Source: Adiantum capillus-veneris (taxonomy: Eukaryota; Streptophyta; Polypodiopsida; Polypodiales; Pteridaceae). From it: a DNA stretch of 64,000 bases. Shown here in pieces: positions 24,225 to 35,852 of this stretch (positions are counted from its first letter, which is position 1; each line of letters opens with the position of its first letter). The stretch covers positions 32,962,446 to 33,026,445 of the forward strand of contig CM043969.1 in assembly GCA_014529385.2 (NCBI GenBank). Direction: 5' to 3'. The notes beneath the pieces are model-generated. The model worked only from the letters and a program-made list of their open reading frames with translations, searched no databases and was not told the origin of the DNA. A program made the position numbers and the translations under genes.

Positions 24225-25584
24225 AACACTAGGTTGGTAATGGGACACTTTTATGTCCTGGGACACTTTTACGTCCTGGGACACTTTTACGTCCTCTGAA
24301 GTGACCATTTTCCTTGAATTATTTCAAGAGTTTCAAAATGGATTTTGAGGTGCTGTCTATCTAGAAAGTTGTCTCATGAGCTGAAAAAAACTCGACATTT
24401 TTTTGGAATATCAATTCCATCTTTAACATTTTCCTTGCACAACATTTAACAACCTAAACTGTGTGAAAAAACGGGTCCTGTTTTTGGCTTTTTTCAACTT
24501 TTTGCAACTATACCACTCTAGAATTCATGTTTGTGAGGTCTATAATGCTAGAGAACTATCTTTAGTAGTCCTCAACATGTCTTGATGCTTCTAGGGAGAA
24601 ATAAATATTAAAGTCGTAAGTTATGACCAAATTACAAAAATTGTCAAATCCTGTTTTTTAGCCAATTTTAGCTCTTCTATCATTTTTTTGGTGGATTTCA
24701 TGATATCCAAATTCATTTTTGATTTTCTATGTCGCATATTGTAACATACAACTAACATTCCTTGAGTTTTGGGGCACCTAATACCCTATTTTGCATAGTA
24801 CACAACGATGGTTGATTTTTTCAATTATGGAAGAAAACGAAACATTCTAGTATATCAAGTATAGCTTTTCAATATTGTTAGTTTCTTATGACAACTACAT
24901 GCATTTTGTAGGTAGTAACCATATCTAGTCATAAGGATCAAATTTGGCTAGATATTGAATAGTTTCTATGGGATTCTACAACTCATAATGTTCAACCCAG
25001 TTTTTTCATGTTTGCTGTATTTAACACTTCATCTTTGTCCCCAAGATTCCCCTTGGTAAGAGATGTATTATTCTTTTGACATGCTCCATGGCTCCTTATG
25101 AACATAAAGGACAATAGGGAACTAAGAAAACATGCATATATTATTTGTATTGAGCGTGGCTATAGAAACTTTGATGATAGGTTTGCAGAATGGTAAAAAT
25201 TCAAATTTTTTGTACCTATTTATTTTGGCAAAACAAAAAATAGTGAGTGAGAAGCAATCATATGTTCTGATCACCAACCCATTGAAGTTAACTAGGGAAT
25301 TTATCTCAAGTCCTACAAAAATCCCTAATCTTATTTTTATGCAACAAAACGTAAGAAATGACTGTTTTGATGAAAATTCACTGGTCCATCAACTTTGGAG
25401 GCTTGGTGTGACCAAAAGATGAGAAATTTTACAAGTTTCTTATTTTTTCCATGTTTAGTAGGCCTTGAACTATAACCTCATTAAAGGAATTTACAAAATG
25501 AGTGGATATACTATGGTTTTGGAGGTTTTTTTCAAAACCCTGAAAGGACACTTTTATGTCCTCTTAGGTTACCAACCTAGTGTT
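24225..25584. repeat. Inverted repeat arms in the LTR region of the G pair, with an 18-bp triplet
   Basis: aacactaggttggtaa (24225-24240) has an exact reverse complement at 25569-25584. Next to the left arm, gggacacttttatgtcct is repeated three times (24242-24295, two copies with one change), and one copy recurs at about 25547. The 1.2 kb between is AT-rich and has no gene. Confidence 0.8.
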
Positions 25585-26230
25585 AAAAACACTAAAGTTT
25601 CAACCATGAAACCTCAATTCCCATACAAGCACAAATCCCAATCAAAACCCAAACCTTTAATATACATACACTTTGACTCGTATGCTCACATATACCAACA
25701 TAAGTGACACAACATAAATGTACTCAACTCTTACACCTTGAGTAGTACCTAGAGTATCTAAGACCCTTAGACCACAAAGAATATTACTTGAAATCAGCAA
25801 TTGCTTTCATGTTTGCTCAATCTATGTGTAGTGCAGTCCCCCCTCTTTGCAATCTTGTATCTGATCTTGCGAGGGAGTGAATTAGGATTTGCCCTTATCA
25901 AAACGGTGTGTGGGCTTAAATCTCAAAAAAATTAAAAAAATGGTCACCGTAAAGGTGGAAGCTAGTATATTCCTTTCAACTATTTGATGTTATGACTACG
26001 TAATGGGGGTGAGGCAACATGATTCCATGAAAGAGTTTTGTGTTTTGATTGGGATTTTAGCTTGTTTTAGCATTGAGGGAAAATGACCAGATTCCTAGCA
26101 CAATAGCAAAGAGGATTTGTGACTTTTCCGTAACGAACGCTATTAGAGTTTAAACCATCTTTAGGGAGAGGGTTTTTCTATTTTCGATAAACTCTTTGTC
26201 ACAAATTTTTTTGATTCTCATCAAGAACTC
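25585..26230. other. LTR-like DNA of element G, plus copy
   Basis: No gene. 26110-26260 is the inverted counterpart of 23780-24120 (ctctttgtcacaaa, gattctcatcaagaactc and ccataggtt match reverse-complement segments there). This marks the 3' end of an LTR facing right. Confidence 0.5.
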
Positions 26231-26231
26231 T

Positions 26232-26465
26232 TACAGCCATAGGTTCCACACCTTCCCAGCTAGATTACACACAACCCACCATTTCTAGTGAACCCGACGC
26301 AAAGCTACTGGGGTGGGAGATTGTGAATTGATCTACACAGTTTTTTAGCCATGGGTTTTGCACCTCCCTAGATAGACCGCACACAACCCGGAATTTCTGG
26401 TGAACCCAATGCAAAGCTATTGGTGTGGGAGTTTGTGAATTGATCTACAAACTTTGTTAGCCATG
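26232..26465 (+). repeat. Two tandem copies of the G leader with primer-binding site
   Basis: A unit of about 115-120 bp (ttacacacaaccc...tttctagtgaacccgacgcaaagc...gattgtgaattgatctac) is repeated. The two primer-binding-like cores read tagtgaacccgacgc and tggtgaacccaatgc. The same motif, tggtgaactcgacgc, follows the 5' LTR of element E at 41821. Confidence 0.8.
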
Positions 26466-27170
26466 GATGAAAATCTACAGACACATGGTGTTCACTTTGA
26501 TCTTGAAGTCGTGTAGATGTTTCAAGAATTTGCCATGTATATGCAACAACAACAAGCAGTGGAAAGAAGATATATTTCAACCACCAAATCACTGCAATCC
26601 GTTGTGAAGAGAATTGATTAGGTTGATGGCAAGGACATCATAAAGTATCTACAAGATTTTATAAATGAAATGGAGTTGAATCGAGTGTGAGATGAAGACA
26701 TGGTCCGATGTTTTGAGTTAGTTTGTGTCCCAGAGATCAGAGACTACATAAGGGAAATCCAAAATGCTCATGAAAGAAATTGGAAGAAATTCAAACTTGC
26801 TCTAAAAGAAGACTACTTTATGGAGGACTCTGAGAGGGTGACCAAAATAACTTTGTTAGATTGGGTCGCAAAGCCTAAAATAGGGATTTCTTCTATAGAT
26901 ATTTTCAAAGAGTTTGAGCGATGCTATGCTCAACTATCACAAACTAAACAAGCTTCCTTTGATAGGGAGAAGGTAGAATTCTTCCTACAAGCAGCAAACA
27001 AAGAAATTGAAGAAAAGTTAGAGCTTATCTTAGAAGGAAAAGATATAGCTACTCAACAGTTGAGCAAGGGAACAAAACCACAATGCAGTTCATTTCGATT
27101 AAGGATAAAGAACTCTGCCTCAAATACCCTACGTAGATATGGTGCAGACGACACAGGCAAAGGGGGGGAA
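26463..27170 (+). pseudogene. gag of element G, plus copy, joined directly to a polypurine tract
   Basis: Starts ATG GAT GAA at 26463 and continues with two or three stops (near 26514, 26620 and 26687) into the open block 26700-27176. Landmarks are MYMQQQQAVERR, LALKEDYFMEDSERVTK, FERCYAQLSQTKQ and EIEEKLELILEGKD. It is homologous to the E gag. No zinc knuckle, protease or pol follows: the frame runs straight into caaagggggggaa and an LTR start at 27171. The element is therefore internally deleted and non-autonomous. Confidence 0.75.
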
Positions 27171-27571
27171 TGTTAGCTGCTCAACTAGCAAAGTAAAAAA
27201 AAAGAGCATCAAAGGACACCACTCTCAGTTTTATTCCAATTGATTGTATTAAACCTCTTTGTATTAATGATAAATCCTGCAAAGTCCAAAGCTGTTGTGA
27301 CATTATTGATTTCCAATGATTCTAAAGGGGCCAAGAGCTTCCGAGGTTGTAACTTTATGGAGTTCTTAAGCCTTTTTATTGAGCCCAAATAGCTAGGAAT
27401 CCATTTTTTGAACCTTGGCTAAGGTATAAAAACCAATTTTTGTAACTATTGACCTAAGTTCTTTGGATAATGAAGTGAGTGTACATTGCTAAAGCTTATT
27501 GTGAGTCTACTGTTTCTTCAATTTTTGTGTCTCTCTCGTACTATGTTGCATTGCTATTTTGAGCATACCAA
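27171..27571 (+). mobile_element. 3' LTR of element G
   Basis: Begins tgttagctgctcaac after a polypurine tract. TATA-like ggtataaaaacc lies at about 27424. The end at gagcataccaaca (about 27571) is a guess from the CA rule; no second copy is in the window. Confidence 0.5.
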
Positions 27572-28790
27572 CACATTCGCAGGTGAAATCTCTTTCATTT
27601 AACGTAATTATCCTACAATGAAAGTGTGTTTTTAGGCATACCTATGTACGAGCTACTTTCGCTTCCTACGCACAATACGCGCATCAAAACTGGTTTTTGA
27701 CCTTAAGAATAGATAGAGAACTTCTAGAGCAAGCTATAGAGTGCTTTGGATGCCGAAATCAACTGACCTAAAATAAGCTATTTATCTTATGCGCGATTTT
27801 GTTTGAGCATCAAAAATGACAATTGAGCACATGAGAGTGTTGAGGATACTCTACTCATGCTAGGCAATAAGTTTCACTGCATTCGGAGTCTCATAGCTAC
27901 ACAAACTTGTCCAGATAAAGTTGCAAAAAGGGAAGTAGCTTTTGATGTCTGACACATATTTGAGATTGAGTTAGGTAGAAACCACTTATATTTGGGTTTT
28001 CAAAGAGATTAGCTATCTCTTGTAGCCTCCATGCACTAGTTGGGTTAGCTATGTCCCACGGATTGACAATTTTTATGTTTGTGGTTCTCGATTTGCTAGC
28101 TTCAAAATGGTGAGGCTTGGCAGTCGCGTCCGACATTGATCTAATGATACATGTTGCTCTGGAAAAAAATGACCTTATGGATGAATATTACTCGGAGCTT
28201 TTGACAAAAAAATGAGAAAAAAATAATTGGAATCCTCTCTAAAAATGAAGTGTAAAAAAATCAAAGGTTTGCTACAAGCTGATACATCAATATATGCAGA
28301 GTTCGAAAATTGTTTTTCTAGTCAATGTTATAGTTTTGTTATGGTTTTGTCAAATGGAAATTATTGTCATGTGAATATTGTACATGTATAGACACTACCA
28401 CACCGAAAAGTGATAAGACCTCTGTATGTCCATTTTGGGTTGACTTCTTATTGTCCCCATTCTAGTTGTTGTTTGAGGGAAGTACACACACCCCAATGTT
28501 GTTTTTTTTTTTTTTTGGGGGGGGGGGGGGCTTCTACTCATTGTTTTAGAGGGTCTATTGAACTCTTCCAGGGTCTATACTTTGTTCGTTGTCAATGGTT
28601 TGGTCTTGAGGGGGAATTATTGGGTTTTAGTCCCTAGTTAACATGTGCAGCCCGTGTGGGATCATTCCTTGTTAGTTAATAGATGCATACCACTCTTTGG
28701 TATGTGGATTTTTCAGGTAAAAAGTTATGGCTAATAATAATCACGTTTCAAATCAATAAACATAGTATGTAGTTTCTTCATTTTTATTTG
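27572..28790. other. No gene seen; contains a T15-G14 homopolymer pair
   Basis: I can assign no frame. 28502-28516 is fifteen T followed at once by fourteen G (28517-28530). The inferred inversion breakpoint of element B lies within about 260 bp to the right. Confidence 0.5.
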
Positions 28791-28793
28791 CTA

Positions 28794-29690
28794 TCAAGAT
28801 CTCTCTCTCACCCATGTTCTATATAAGTCTCCAGCTATAATTAGAAATGGTCTCCTCCTCAATGCAAACTTCTTCGTTTGATCCGGAGACATTGTCGAAG
28901 GTAAAACTCCATCTGTCAAAAACTGAACCATCTGATCATACCAATTGTCAAAAAACTGTCGTTCCACTCGGAACAAATTCGCATCACGTAATTTATCCGA
29001 TACTCTTGGTAATTCCTCCTTATGTTCCAATCTACTGAGGTAATCCGCCACTACATGCTGAGTTCCTGGAGTATAAACAACTATGTGATCAAATTCTTGC
29101 AACATGAGCATCCACCTTGCTAATCTGCCTTCTAGTTTTGGCTTCTTTACCAGAAACAATAAAGCCTGATGATCCACATGAAAAACCACTATGTTCCCTA
29201 ACAGATAATGTCAGAATTTTTCCAAAGCAAAAATCATTCCCAAAGCTTCCCTTTCCGTAACTGTGTAATTCTTCTCCGGTGCTCTCAACATTCTACTAGC
29301 ATAATAAACCGGTCTAAACCATCCCTTAATCTTCTCCTGCATTAAAACAGCTCCTACTGCCATGTCGGAAGCATCAACATACACATGAAACGGCAATTCC
29401 CAATTTGGTGTTTGAAGTATAGGTGAAACTACCAACATATTTTTGATAATCTGAAAAGCCTTCTCTTGAGCTTCTCCCCAAACAAATTCCACTTCCTTCT
29501 TAGTCAAATGACTAAGTGGTGCGCTCACATCCGCCAGATACCGTAAATACCTACCATGCCATTTGATATGTCCAACAAACCGCATCACTGCCTTCAAATT
29601 TTTCGGAGCTATAGCTTTCTGAATGGCACTAATCTTGTCCCCATCAATCGACATTCCTTCTTGAGAGATGATATGTCCCAACAATTTTCC
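28794..29690 (-). pseudogene. RNase H region of element B pol, 3' end cut off
   Basis: Minus-strand blocks 29684-29211 and 29189-28794 are one frame separated by a TGA at 29211-29213 (expected CGA, Arg). The connection reads LGHIISQEGMSIDGDKI. RNase H shows FHVYVDASDMAVGAVLM (catalytic Asp), EREALGMIFALEKF and VVYTPGTQHVVADYLSR. It runs on toward integrase (DNLYRTW-like text) but ends at 28794 with no zinc domain. The break lies where the inferred inversion cut the element. Confidence 0.85.
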
Positions 29691-29693
29691 CTT

Positions 29694-30250
29694 CTATACT
29701 GATATTGCACACTTTTGGGGATTAAGTGACATCAGAAACATCCTACATCTTTCAAAACACTTCCTCAAATATTCCATATACCTGACTTTTTCCCCAAAAA
29801 CTGAAAAATCATCCATAAAAATCCTCATAAAATCTATCAAATGTGGCTCAAAGGTTTTAAAAGCTACCTTCGAAAACGATGGTGGTCCATTCTTCAATCC
29901 AAAGCTCATCACTGTATATGCAAAAGCTCCCCATTCTTTGATAAAAGCAGTTTTTTCAATATCCTCCTCAGCCATTGGTATTTGATTGTACCTTGAAAAT
30001 CCGTCGAGAAAAGTGTACATTTCATGTCCCGCTACATCCTCCAAAACTAAATCAATAAAAGGCAATGGAAATGGATCTGCAACTGTTGCTGCATTTAATT
30101 TTCTATAATCCACACAAACCCTTTACTTCCCGGACTTCTTGGGTACCACTACAATTGGTGACAACCATTCCACCTGATCCACTGGCACTATAAACCCTGC
30201 ATTCAACAATTTATCCAATTCCTCTTTCACGTGCTTGGCATAATTTTGGA
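29694..30250 (-). pseudogene. Reverse transcriptase of element B
   Basis: From 30113 the frame reads DYRKLNAATVADPFPLPFID, FLDGFSRYNQIPMA, EWGAFAYTVMSFGLKNGP and RIFMDDFSVFG; FMDD is the YxDD catalytic motif. It ends LNPQKCAISV before a TAG at 29694-29696 where Gln is expected. Upstream, a frameshift near 30240 and a TAA near 30123 (in GK-stop-RVCVDYRKL) separate it from the protease frame. Otherwise the domain is well preserved. Confidence 0.9.
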
Positions 30251-31359
30251 TTCATCCTATATCTTTGTTGAATCATTGGAACAACATCCATTTTCAAATT
30301 TATAGGATGCTTATATAGTTGAGGTTCCATGCCTTTCAAATTAAAATAATCCCATGCAAAGACATCAATATACTCCAACAGTAATTCCTTTAAGTCCTTC
30401 TTGAAGCCTTCTTCCAAATGAACTCTAACTCTTACCATCTTTGGATGATCCTCCATCCCCAAATTCAGATCCTGTAAATCATCCTCCTTAACTCGAGAAA
30501 ATTTCTTTATCATCTTATCATACATAGCTTTCGCTCTCTGAATTGCCTCCTTTGGCTCCAATTCTGAATCCTCGATCATAGTTTCCTCTCGGATTTTCTT
30601 CTCTTCTAAATTTTCGTGTTCCACACCATCTGTATTTCCCTGCAACTGATCAATTCCCAAACTGTTCTCTTTTTCTGCATATTTGTCAATGATCCTCTCC
30701 ACATCTACCTCAAGTACTCGAAAAATTGTTGGATTTGCTGCTAGGAAATATGCTTCTTCATCATCCTCCAATCCTTCAGACATGTTAATAGCTTGTGCCA
30801 ACATTGGCTTCGTCTCTTCTGACAATTCCTTCTTCGGCCCTAGTGGTAATGTAACTTCTCTCCTCCCTTTCTTAACCGTCACTTCATTTTTTCCCCAATC
30901 CTGTTTTAGCTTAGCCGTGCGAAACCCTGGCCTCCCTAACAACATAGAATAGGTATTTTTTGAATCCTTCATCCTGATGACTACAAAGTTTACCATAAAC
31001 TTCAATCCATGAATGATAATTCCTTGCCTCCTTAACATCCCCACTGGTTGAACTCTGCTCTGATCCGCCATATGCACTTGAAATGGAGCTGGTTCCAACC
31101 TGGCATCTTGCATCCTTAGAAATTCCAATTCCGAAAGTATATTGACCCCTGATCCACCATCCAATAGAACATCGGAAAATTTGCGGTTATTAAATTCCAA
31201 CGACAGTGTTGGTACTGAAAATTCCACATCCTCCGGGCTAATCTGACAACTCTGAACTGTCTTCTGCACCTCCTTCATACTTAGAACAGTCTTTGTCCTT
31301 CGCATCACTGTATATAGTCTATCTCTGAAAATTGGAACTAATGACAACAACTGATCCAA
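30211..31359 (-). pseudogene. Protease and linker region of element B
   Basis: A 382-codon open frame. Near its N-terminus LEFNNRKFSDVLLDGGSG has the retropepsin site as D-G-G. It is followed by VNILSELEFLRM, MLLGRPGFRTAKLKQDWG and then an acidic linker. The C-terminal end holds the start of reverse transcriptase (FAWDYFNLKGMEPQLYKHPI and IQQRYRMNPKL), a widely shared Ty3/gypsy motif. It is the longest intact block of B. The D-G-G site may still be a variant of D-S-G; the upstream frame is shifted near 31370. Confidence 0.85.
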
Positions 31360-31469
31360 GGTAAAATGTATAGAGGAATTAGTTAACTTAACTCTTCAAA
31401 CAAGGCATCCGTCCTTTCTCTTTCCTTCTCCTCCTTTTTTACTCCTTTCTTCTTTGATTTAAGCTTGCT

Positions 31470-33253
31470 CTACTGTTGATCCTTTTCCATCAAATCTTCA
31501 GCTACTTCATCCCAAATCTCCCTCTGCTCCTCCCAGTCCAGTGGAGGTTTCAACCTTGCTTTTGAACTTGTTGTCACTAATACATCTACTTCCTCTTGCA
31601 AACATTTGGAACAATCACATTCCGACTGACAATCCATAGAGACTTCATTCACCCCTTGATCCTGAAACGATTCTACTACTATCAAACTGCTTCCAGGCTC
31701 TTTGTTTGCTTCAGCTGACTGTGTTGGTGGTGCTGGCAACTCCGGCACTTGCCCTCTTGGTTGTTGTTGATTCCCCCCTTCATAATTCCAAACCGGCGGC
31801 TGATTCCATCCTTGTGGTTGTGGCTGCCAATTCTGCCACCGTTGCTGCTGCTGATCCCAATTTTTCCCCCATGGGAGTCTTGAATTTTGCCATCCTCCAA
31901 ATCTCGGTCCTTCTCCCAAATTGAAATTTCCTCTAAATGGTGGTCTCTCCTCATTAAACTATGGTCTCCACCCTGAATACGGTTGTTTCCTTTGCCACCC
32001 TTGATTATTGAATGTCCTATGCCTTCCTCTTGTCTCTGGAAACACCCCATCAGTTTGAGGTCCTTGTTGCTGTATCTTCTGCTGAATCCTTTCTAGTACA
32101 ACACCCCTGAAATTCGGATTAAACCAACATTCCTTTGTCCAATGCCCATCCTTAACACAAATTTCACAATGAGGTATTTTTGATTCCACAACTTTCTACA
32201 CTCCCAACTTCTTCAATTTCTTTGCTACCAATTTTTCCACTCTATCCTCTTTCTCTTTAGACTTTTTCTTTGACTTCTTCTTGCTTTTCTTCTTCTTATC
32301 CTCATCTACTTCTGAATCTGAATCCTCACTGGAATCCTCTTCACTATTAGAATCCGTTTTTGTATCTGAATCAGTATCAGTTTCCAAATCCGAATCGCTA
32401 TCCGAATCCGAATTATCTGACCTCTTCTTTTTCTTCAACCTACTTTTCTTCTTTTCTTTAGATGACCTCTTTGCTGCTTTCCCATGAGAGACCCCAAACC
32501 TTTTCTCTGCTCTTTGAGATGTTTACACTATGCTTGTAATCCACCTGCAACATCAACTCCAGCAACAACATTCTTCAATTCCTTCCTTAATCCATTCAAA
32601 AAATATCCAGCAAGCATTTCATCAGTTGGCCTTTCTTGAGCAGCCAACCTTCTCACATATTGGTTAAACTTTTGTGCATAATCCTCAACAAAAATTTTCC
32701 TTTGTTTCACTTCCCTAAGCTTGGTCAACACATCATGTGGAGTCTTTTCCTTTTTGAACCTGTTCAAAAATGCTGCTTTCAAACCATCGTAATCAGCAAA
32801 ATGACCTGCTGGAAAATTACTGAGCCACTGCATAGCCTTCCCATCCAATGTAGCCTCAAACTGGCGCATCTTAACATGGGCATCGTACACTCCGGCAAAT
32901 CCTCTGGCCTTCCATCTTGTCTGGTATTCAGATATGTGGAAATCGGGGTTTTCTTTCAACTTTCCTGAAAAGGTCCGAAATTTGACGCGCATATCTTGCC
33001 TAGTCGCCACCATATTTGTAGGTCCACCTGGTTGTACAATATTTCCTGCACTGTTACTTCCCAACGGATCAAAAATCAACCTCCTTCTCGCCACTAATGC
33101 ATGCGGAACAACCGCAACCGCCAACAGCCACGAAAATATATCCTATTCTTCATTCACTACTTCTTCTTCCCATCTATCACTTAGATAATCCTCTGCGCCA
33201 TCCAAATCCTCCACAGTATCATTTGAATCTTCCCCTATAGAAACTCGGTGCAT
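31470..33253 (-). pseudogene. gag of element B with zinc knuckle, broken by stops
   Basis: The likely start is ATG at 33253. The gag core reads FHISEYQTRWKARGFAG, AMQWLSNFPAGHFADYDGLK, AAFLNRFKKEKTP and DEMLAGYFLNGLRKELK. A Ser/Asp-rich then Lys-rich tract follows at 32438-32200. The zinc knuckle is CEICVKDGHWTKEC (CX2CX4HX4C), then a Gln/Trp/Pro-rich tail. TAG stops at 33143, 32528, 32196, 31959 and 31470 interrupt it; at least four lie where CAG (Gln) would continue the frame. A frameshift lies near 32520. Gag packages the element RNA. Confidence 0.85.
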
Positions 33254-33523
33254 CCCAGTATAATCCAAAATTCCCTGCAGCTCCAAACGCTGACAATCTC
33301 ACCCATACAACTGCCGAAACTTCCTAGCAACCTGATCTTGTCCAATACGGGAATGTATCCTCCTCCGCTTCCTCGAGAGTGTAGCCAACCACCCATACCA
33401 ACTCACACTATTTTGAACATCCACCCTCCATTCAACTAAACCTTACACTGCCACAACATTCTCTCCTACGAGAGAAACTTGAATCCGTCCATACTACATC
33501 ACACTTACACCTTGATCGCCAAG

Positions 33524-33793
33524 TGTTTAAGGCACAGACATTCAGAATAGACAAAACATAGAAATCAGAATGGAATTGAAACTTGAACAGAACACAGAAA
33601 CTGACAACAGACTAAATCCGCCATAAGTTCCACTTTCACATTCCCAAGAAGATACTGATCAACAGTTACATACTTTGATAAGACTAATGGGCAACGCCCT
33701 TTCCCAAGAACACCCCTTGGAATTCCAAAAGTACAAAAGTTAACATTCCAACTTCCACTAAGGTAAAACATCCCAAAATTCCTAGGCTTAACA
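33524..33793 (-). mobile_element. 5' LTR of element B (270 bp)
   Basis: On the minus strand it starts tgttaagcctaggaatttt at 33793 and ends gtgccttaaaca at 33524. It is the same length as, and nearly identical to, 2056-2325. The bases just inside read cttggcgatcaagg, with TGG two nucleotides from the LTR end as expected for a primer-binding site. The outer flank is tattg (33794-33798), then family A integrase. Confidence 0.9.
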
Positions 33794-33798
33794 CAATA

Positions 33799-35395
33799 GG
33801 TGGATGCCCTCTCTCAGTTTTTCCATTACACTCTATATTGTATGTTGTAGTGAGAGTTAGTTTAATGCCCATATGAGCAAAAAACACTCAAGATTCATCT
33901 ACATCCAGCTCTCCTCTATCAGTAGTAATTCTGCCAACACAACCACACCTGTAAATAACATCTTCAAGCAATATCTTGCATGTTGAACTTGTAGCTTTGG
34001 TACACAAATCTCTATCTTCAACCTTGTTAGTAATATCTTCTTTGGCAAGAACAATGTACCTTATTTTCCACACACCTAATGGCATCATAATTAGGTCCAC
34101 CTCTCGCTTGTAGTGGATAGGTGGGATGCAATCCATCTCGATGTCACACATTAGAATACTCTTGACATATTAAGCATGTCTCCACAAATTGAGCCACATC
34201 TTTATACTTACTTTTCCATCAATACCAATCCTTGATCTTGACCTCATCTTGACCGAGGTTTCCCATACTCCTTTGTGTCCAACCTATAAGCTTTCATGAA
34301 ACTCTTTCATCACCTGTTGTCAAGTTTCTTTGTTGCAAAAAAACCCGCTACGATACCCCTCCTGTACCCTTTGGTTGCTTCCATAGATGACCGTCCCTTA
34401 GAAAGTAGCCATGGATCTTTCTCCTGATCCTCTTATAATCCTAATACCTCCATCCATCTTGCTTGGTAAGAGTGCTAAGGTAGAAGCCAATCAAAAGCCA
34501 CTCTCCCTTATAGAATTCTTTGAAAAATACTTCAAAAAAATGAGCAATAGTACCACAATTTGCATGTAAATAAGAACAAATGTAGAGCTTCAAGCCAACA
34601 TCATCACTTGTGGTAAGCATCTCTTATTCATCTTCAAATATTGCCCTTGATAACATATATACAACAGGATTAACTCTACCTGCAATGTAAAAAAGTTTAG
34701 GGTTAAGAGACTTAATATAGGCTATCCACCGTAGCATGGCAATTTTTGGAGTAGACTAGTTTACAATCATCCATATCAGTGACAAACAATCTGTCTCTAC
34801 CATGACTGAAGCTCCAATACAAAATTCTTTATCATACCTTAGAGCAGTAGCAACACCCCAAAAAATTTTCTCTTAATCGGTGGGTAACCTTATTGACGAG
34901 CATTGAGCACCTTTCCTCCAAAACAAACTGCATACATGTGTCCTTCTGCATCATCTTGACCTATAGCCCACCCAATACCTGTTGGGCTAGTGACAGCTAT
35001 TAAGATTACTGGCCTTCCACATTTGTAGTTGACTTTCTTCAAGGTCGGAGCTTGGAGAAGCACCTTCTTTAGTTTTTTTATAGCCTTTGTGTTAACTTCT
35101 TCCCAAAAAAACCCTTTGTCTTTCCTTAGTAGTTGGTAAAGCACCTCTACAACATGAGCAAAATGTGGCAACCAAATAAGGTAGAATACACATGCACCTA
35201 GAAATCGACAAACTTCAATAACTAAAGAGCATGTTTCTTTCATCTTTTGGATAGCTTCATCTTTAACTGGACTTGGCCTTCTACCCTCTGGATTTTCACG
35301 CATGCCCCACAGTTAAAACCTCTTTAGCCCCAAAAATTGATTTTTTCCCTAAAAGTGTTAACTTCTTCAAGCCTAGATAAAATAGCATCACACTG
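33799..35395 (-). pseudogene. pol remnant of gypsy family A (RT end, RNase H, integrase)
   Basis: Minus-strand blocks match element E domain by domain. 35303-34890 has KMKETCSLVIEVCRFLGAC, LYQLLRKDKGFFWEE, TGIGWAIGQDD and FGGKVLNARQ (compare E at 54790-55140). 34151-33888 has VDLIMMPLGVWKIRYIV and GRITTDRGELDVDES (integrase core with its second Asp). The frame then gives NGKTERGHPPIV before the LTR of B interrupts. 34200-34880 is degenerate. The rest of this copy seems to be 2331-3025. The right end abuts copia sequence. Confidence 0.8.
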
Positions 35396-35401
35396 AGCAA
35401 G

Positions 35402-35852
35402 CAGTTTGATGATGGTTCAACATATGATATAGAGGGTGTTGGAGATGTATGCACGTCTTTACCTAGCGGTGCATTGCTTACATTACAAGATGTACGTTAT
35501 GTACCAAGACTCAGCAAGAGTCTCTTTCATGCGTCAGTTTGCAGAGTAGTGGAAATTGTGTATTGCTTGAAGAGTGGTCATTTCAAATCCATAGGGGATC
35601 ATTGGTGATAGCCAAAGGTGCTAGGAGTGGTCTGGTATACCCTTTGCATATTTCTAACACACAAGCCGGTGTAGTCTTTGTGTATTTGCATACATGTTTG
35701 TAGCAAGAGACAACGCGTGTTTCTTTTGTGGATCTGCTGCATAGAGAGCAAGTTGTGCAATTTTCTTGTGGTGATGTTCATGCAGATAATGGTATCTCTG
35801 GGGATGCACAACTTGGTCAGTCATCAGTTGAGGTGACATCAGTTGAGCAAGA
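35402..35852 (+). pseudogene. Ty1/copia gag-protease/pre-integrase fragment (element D)
   Basis: The frame from 35402 reads FDDGSTYDIEGVGDV, LQDVRYVPRLSKSLFHAS and, after a shift near 35590, GSLVIAKGARSGLVYPLHIS. This is the protease end and pre-integrase (GAG-pre-integrase) region of a copia polyprotein. Zinc-binding and integrase core sequence do not follow; the text becomes degenerate before the C insertion at 35853. The remaining copia end resumes at 37194. Confidence 0.75.

Noticed and set aside
28794-33253. TAG codons in element B as possible stop-codon reassignment or readthrough
   Set aside because: Frameshifts and a TGA are also present, and the same C-to-T pattern occurs in other decayed elements, so mutation is simpler.
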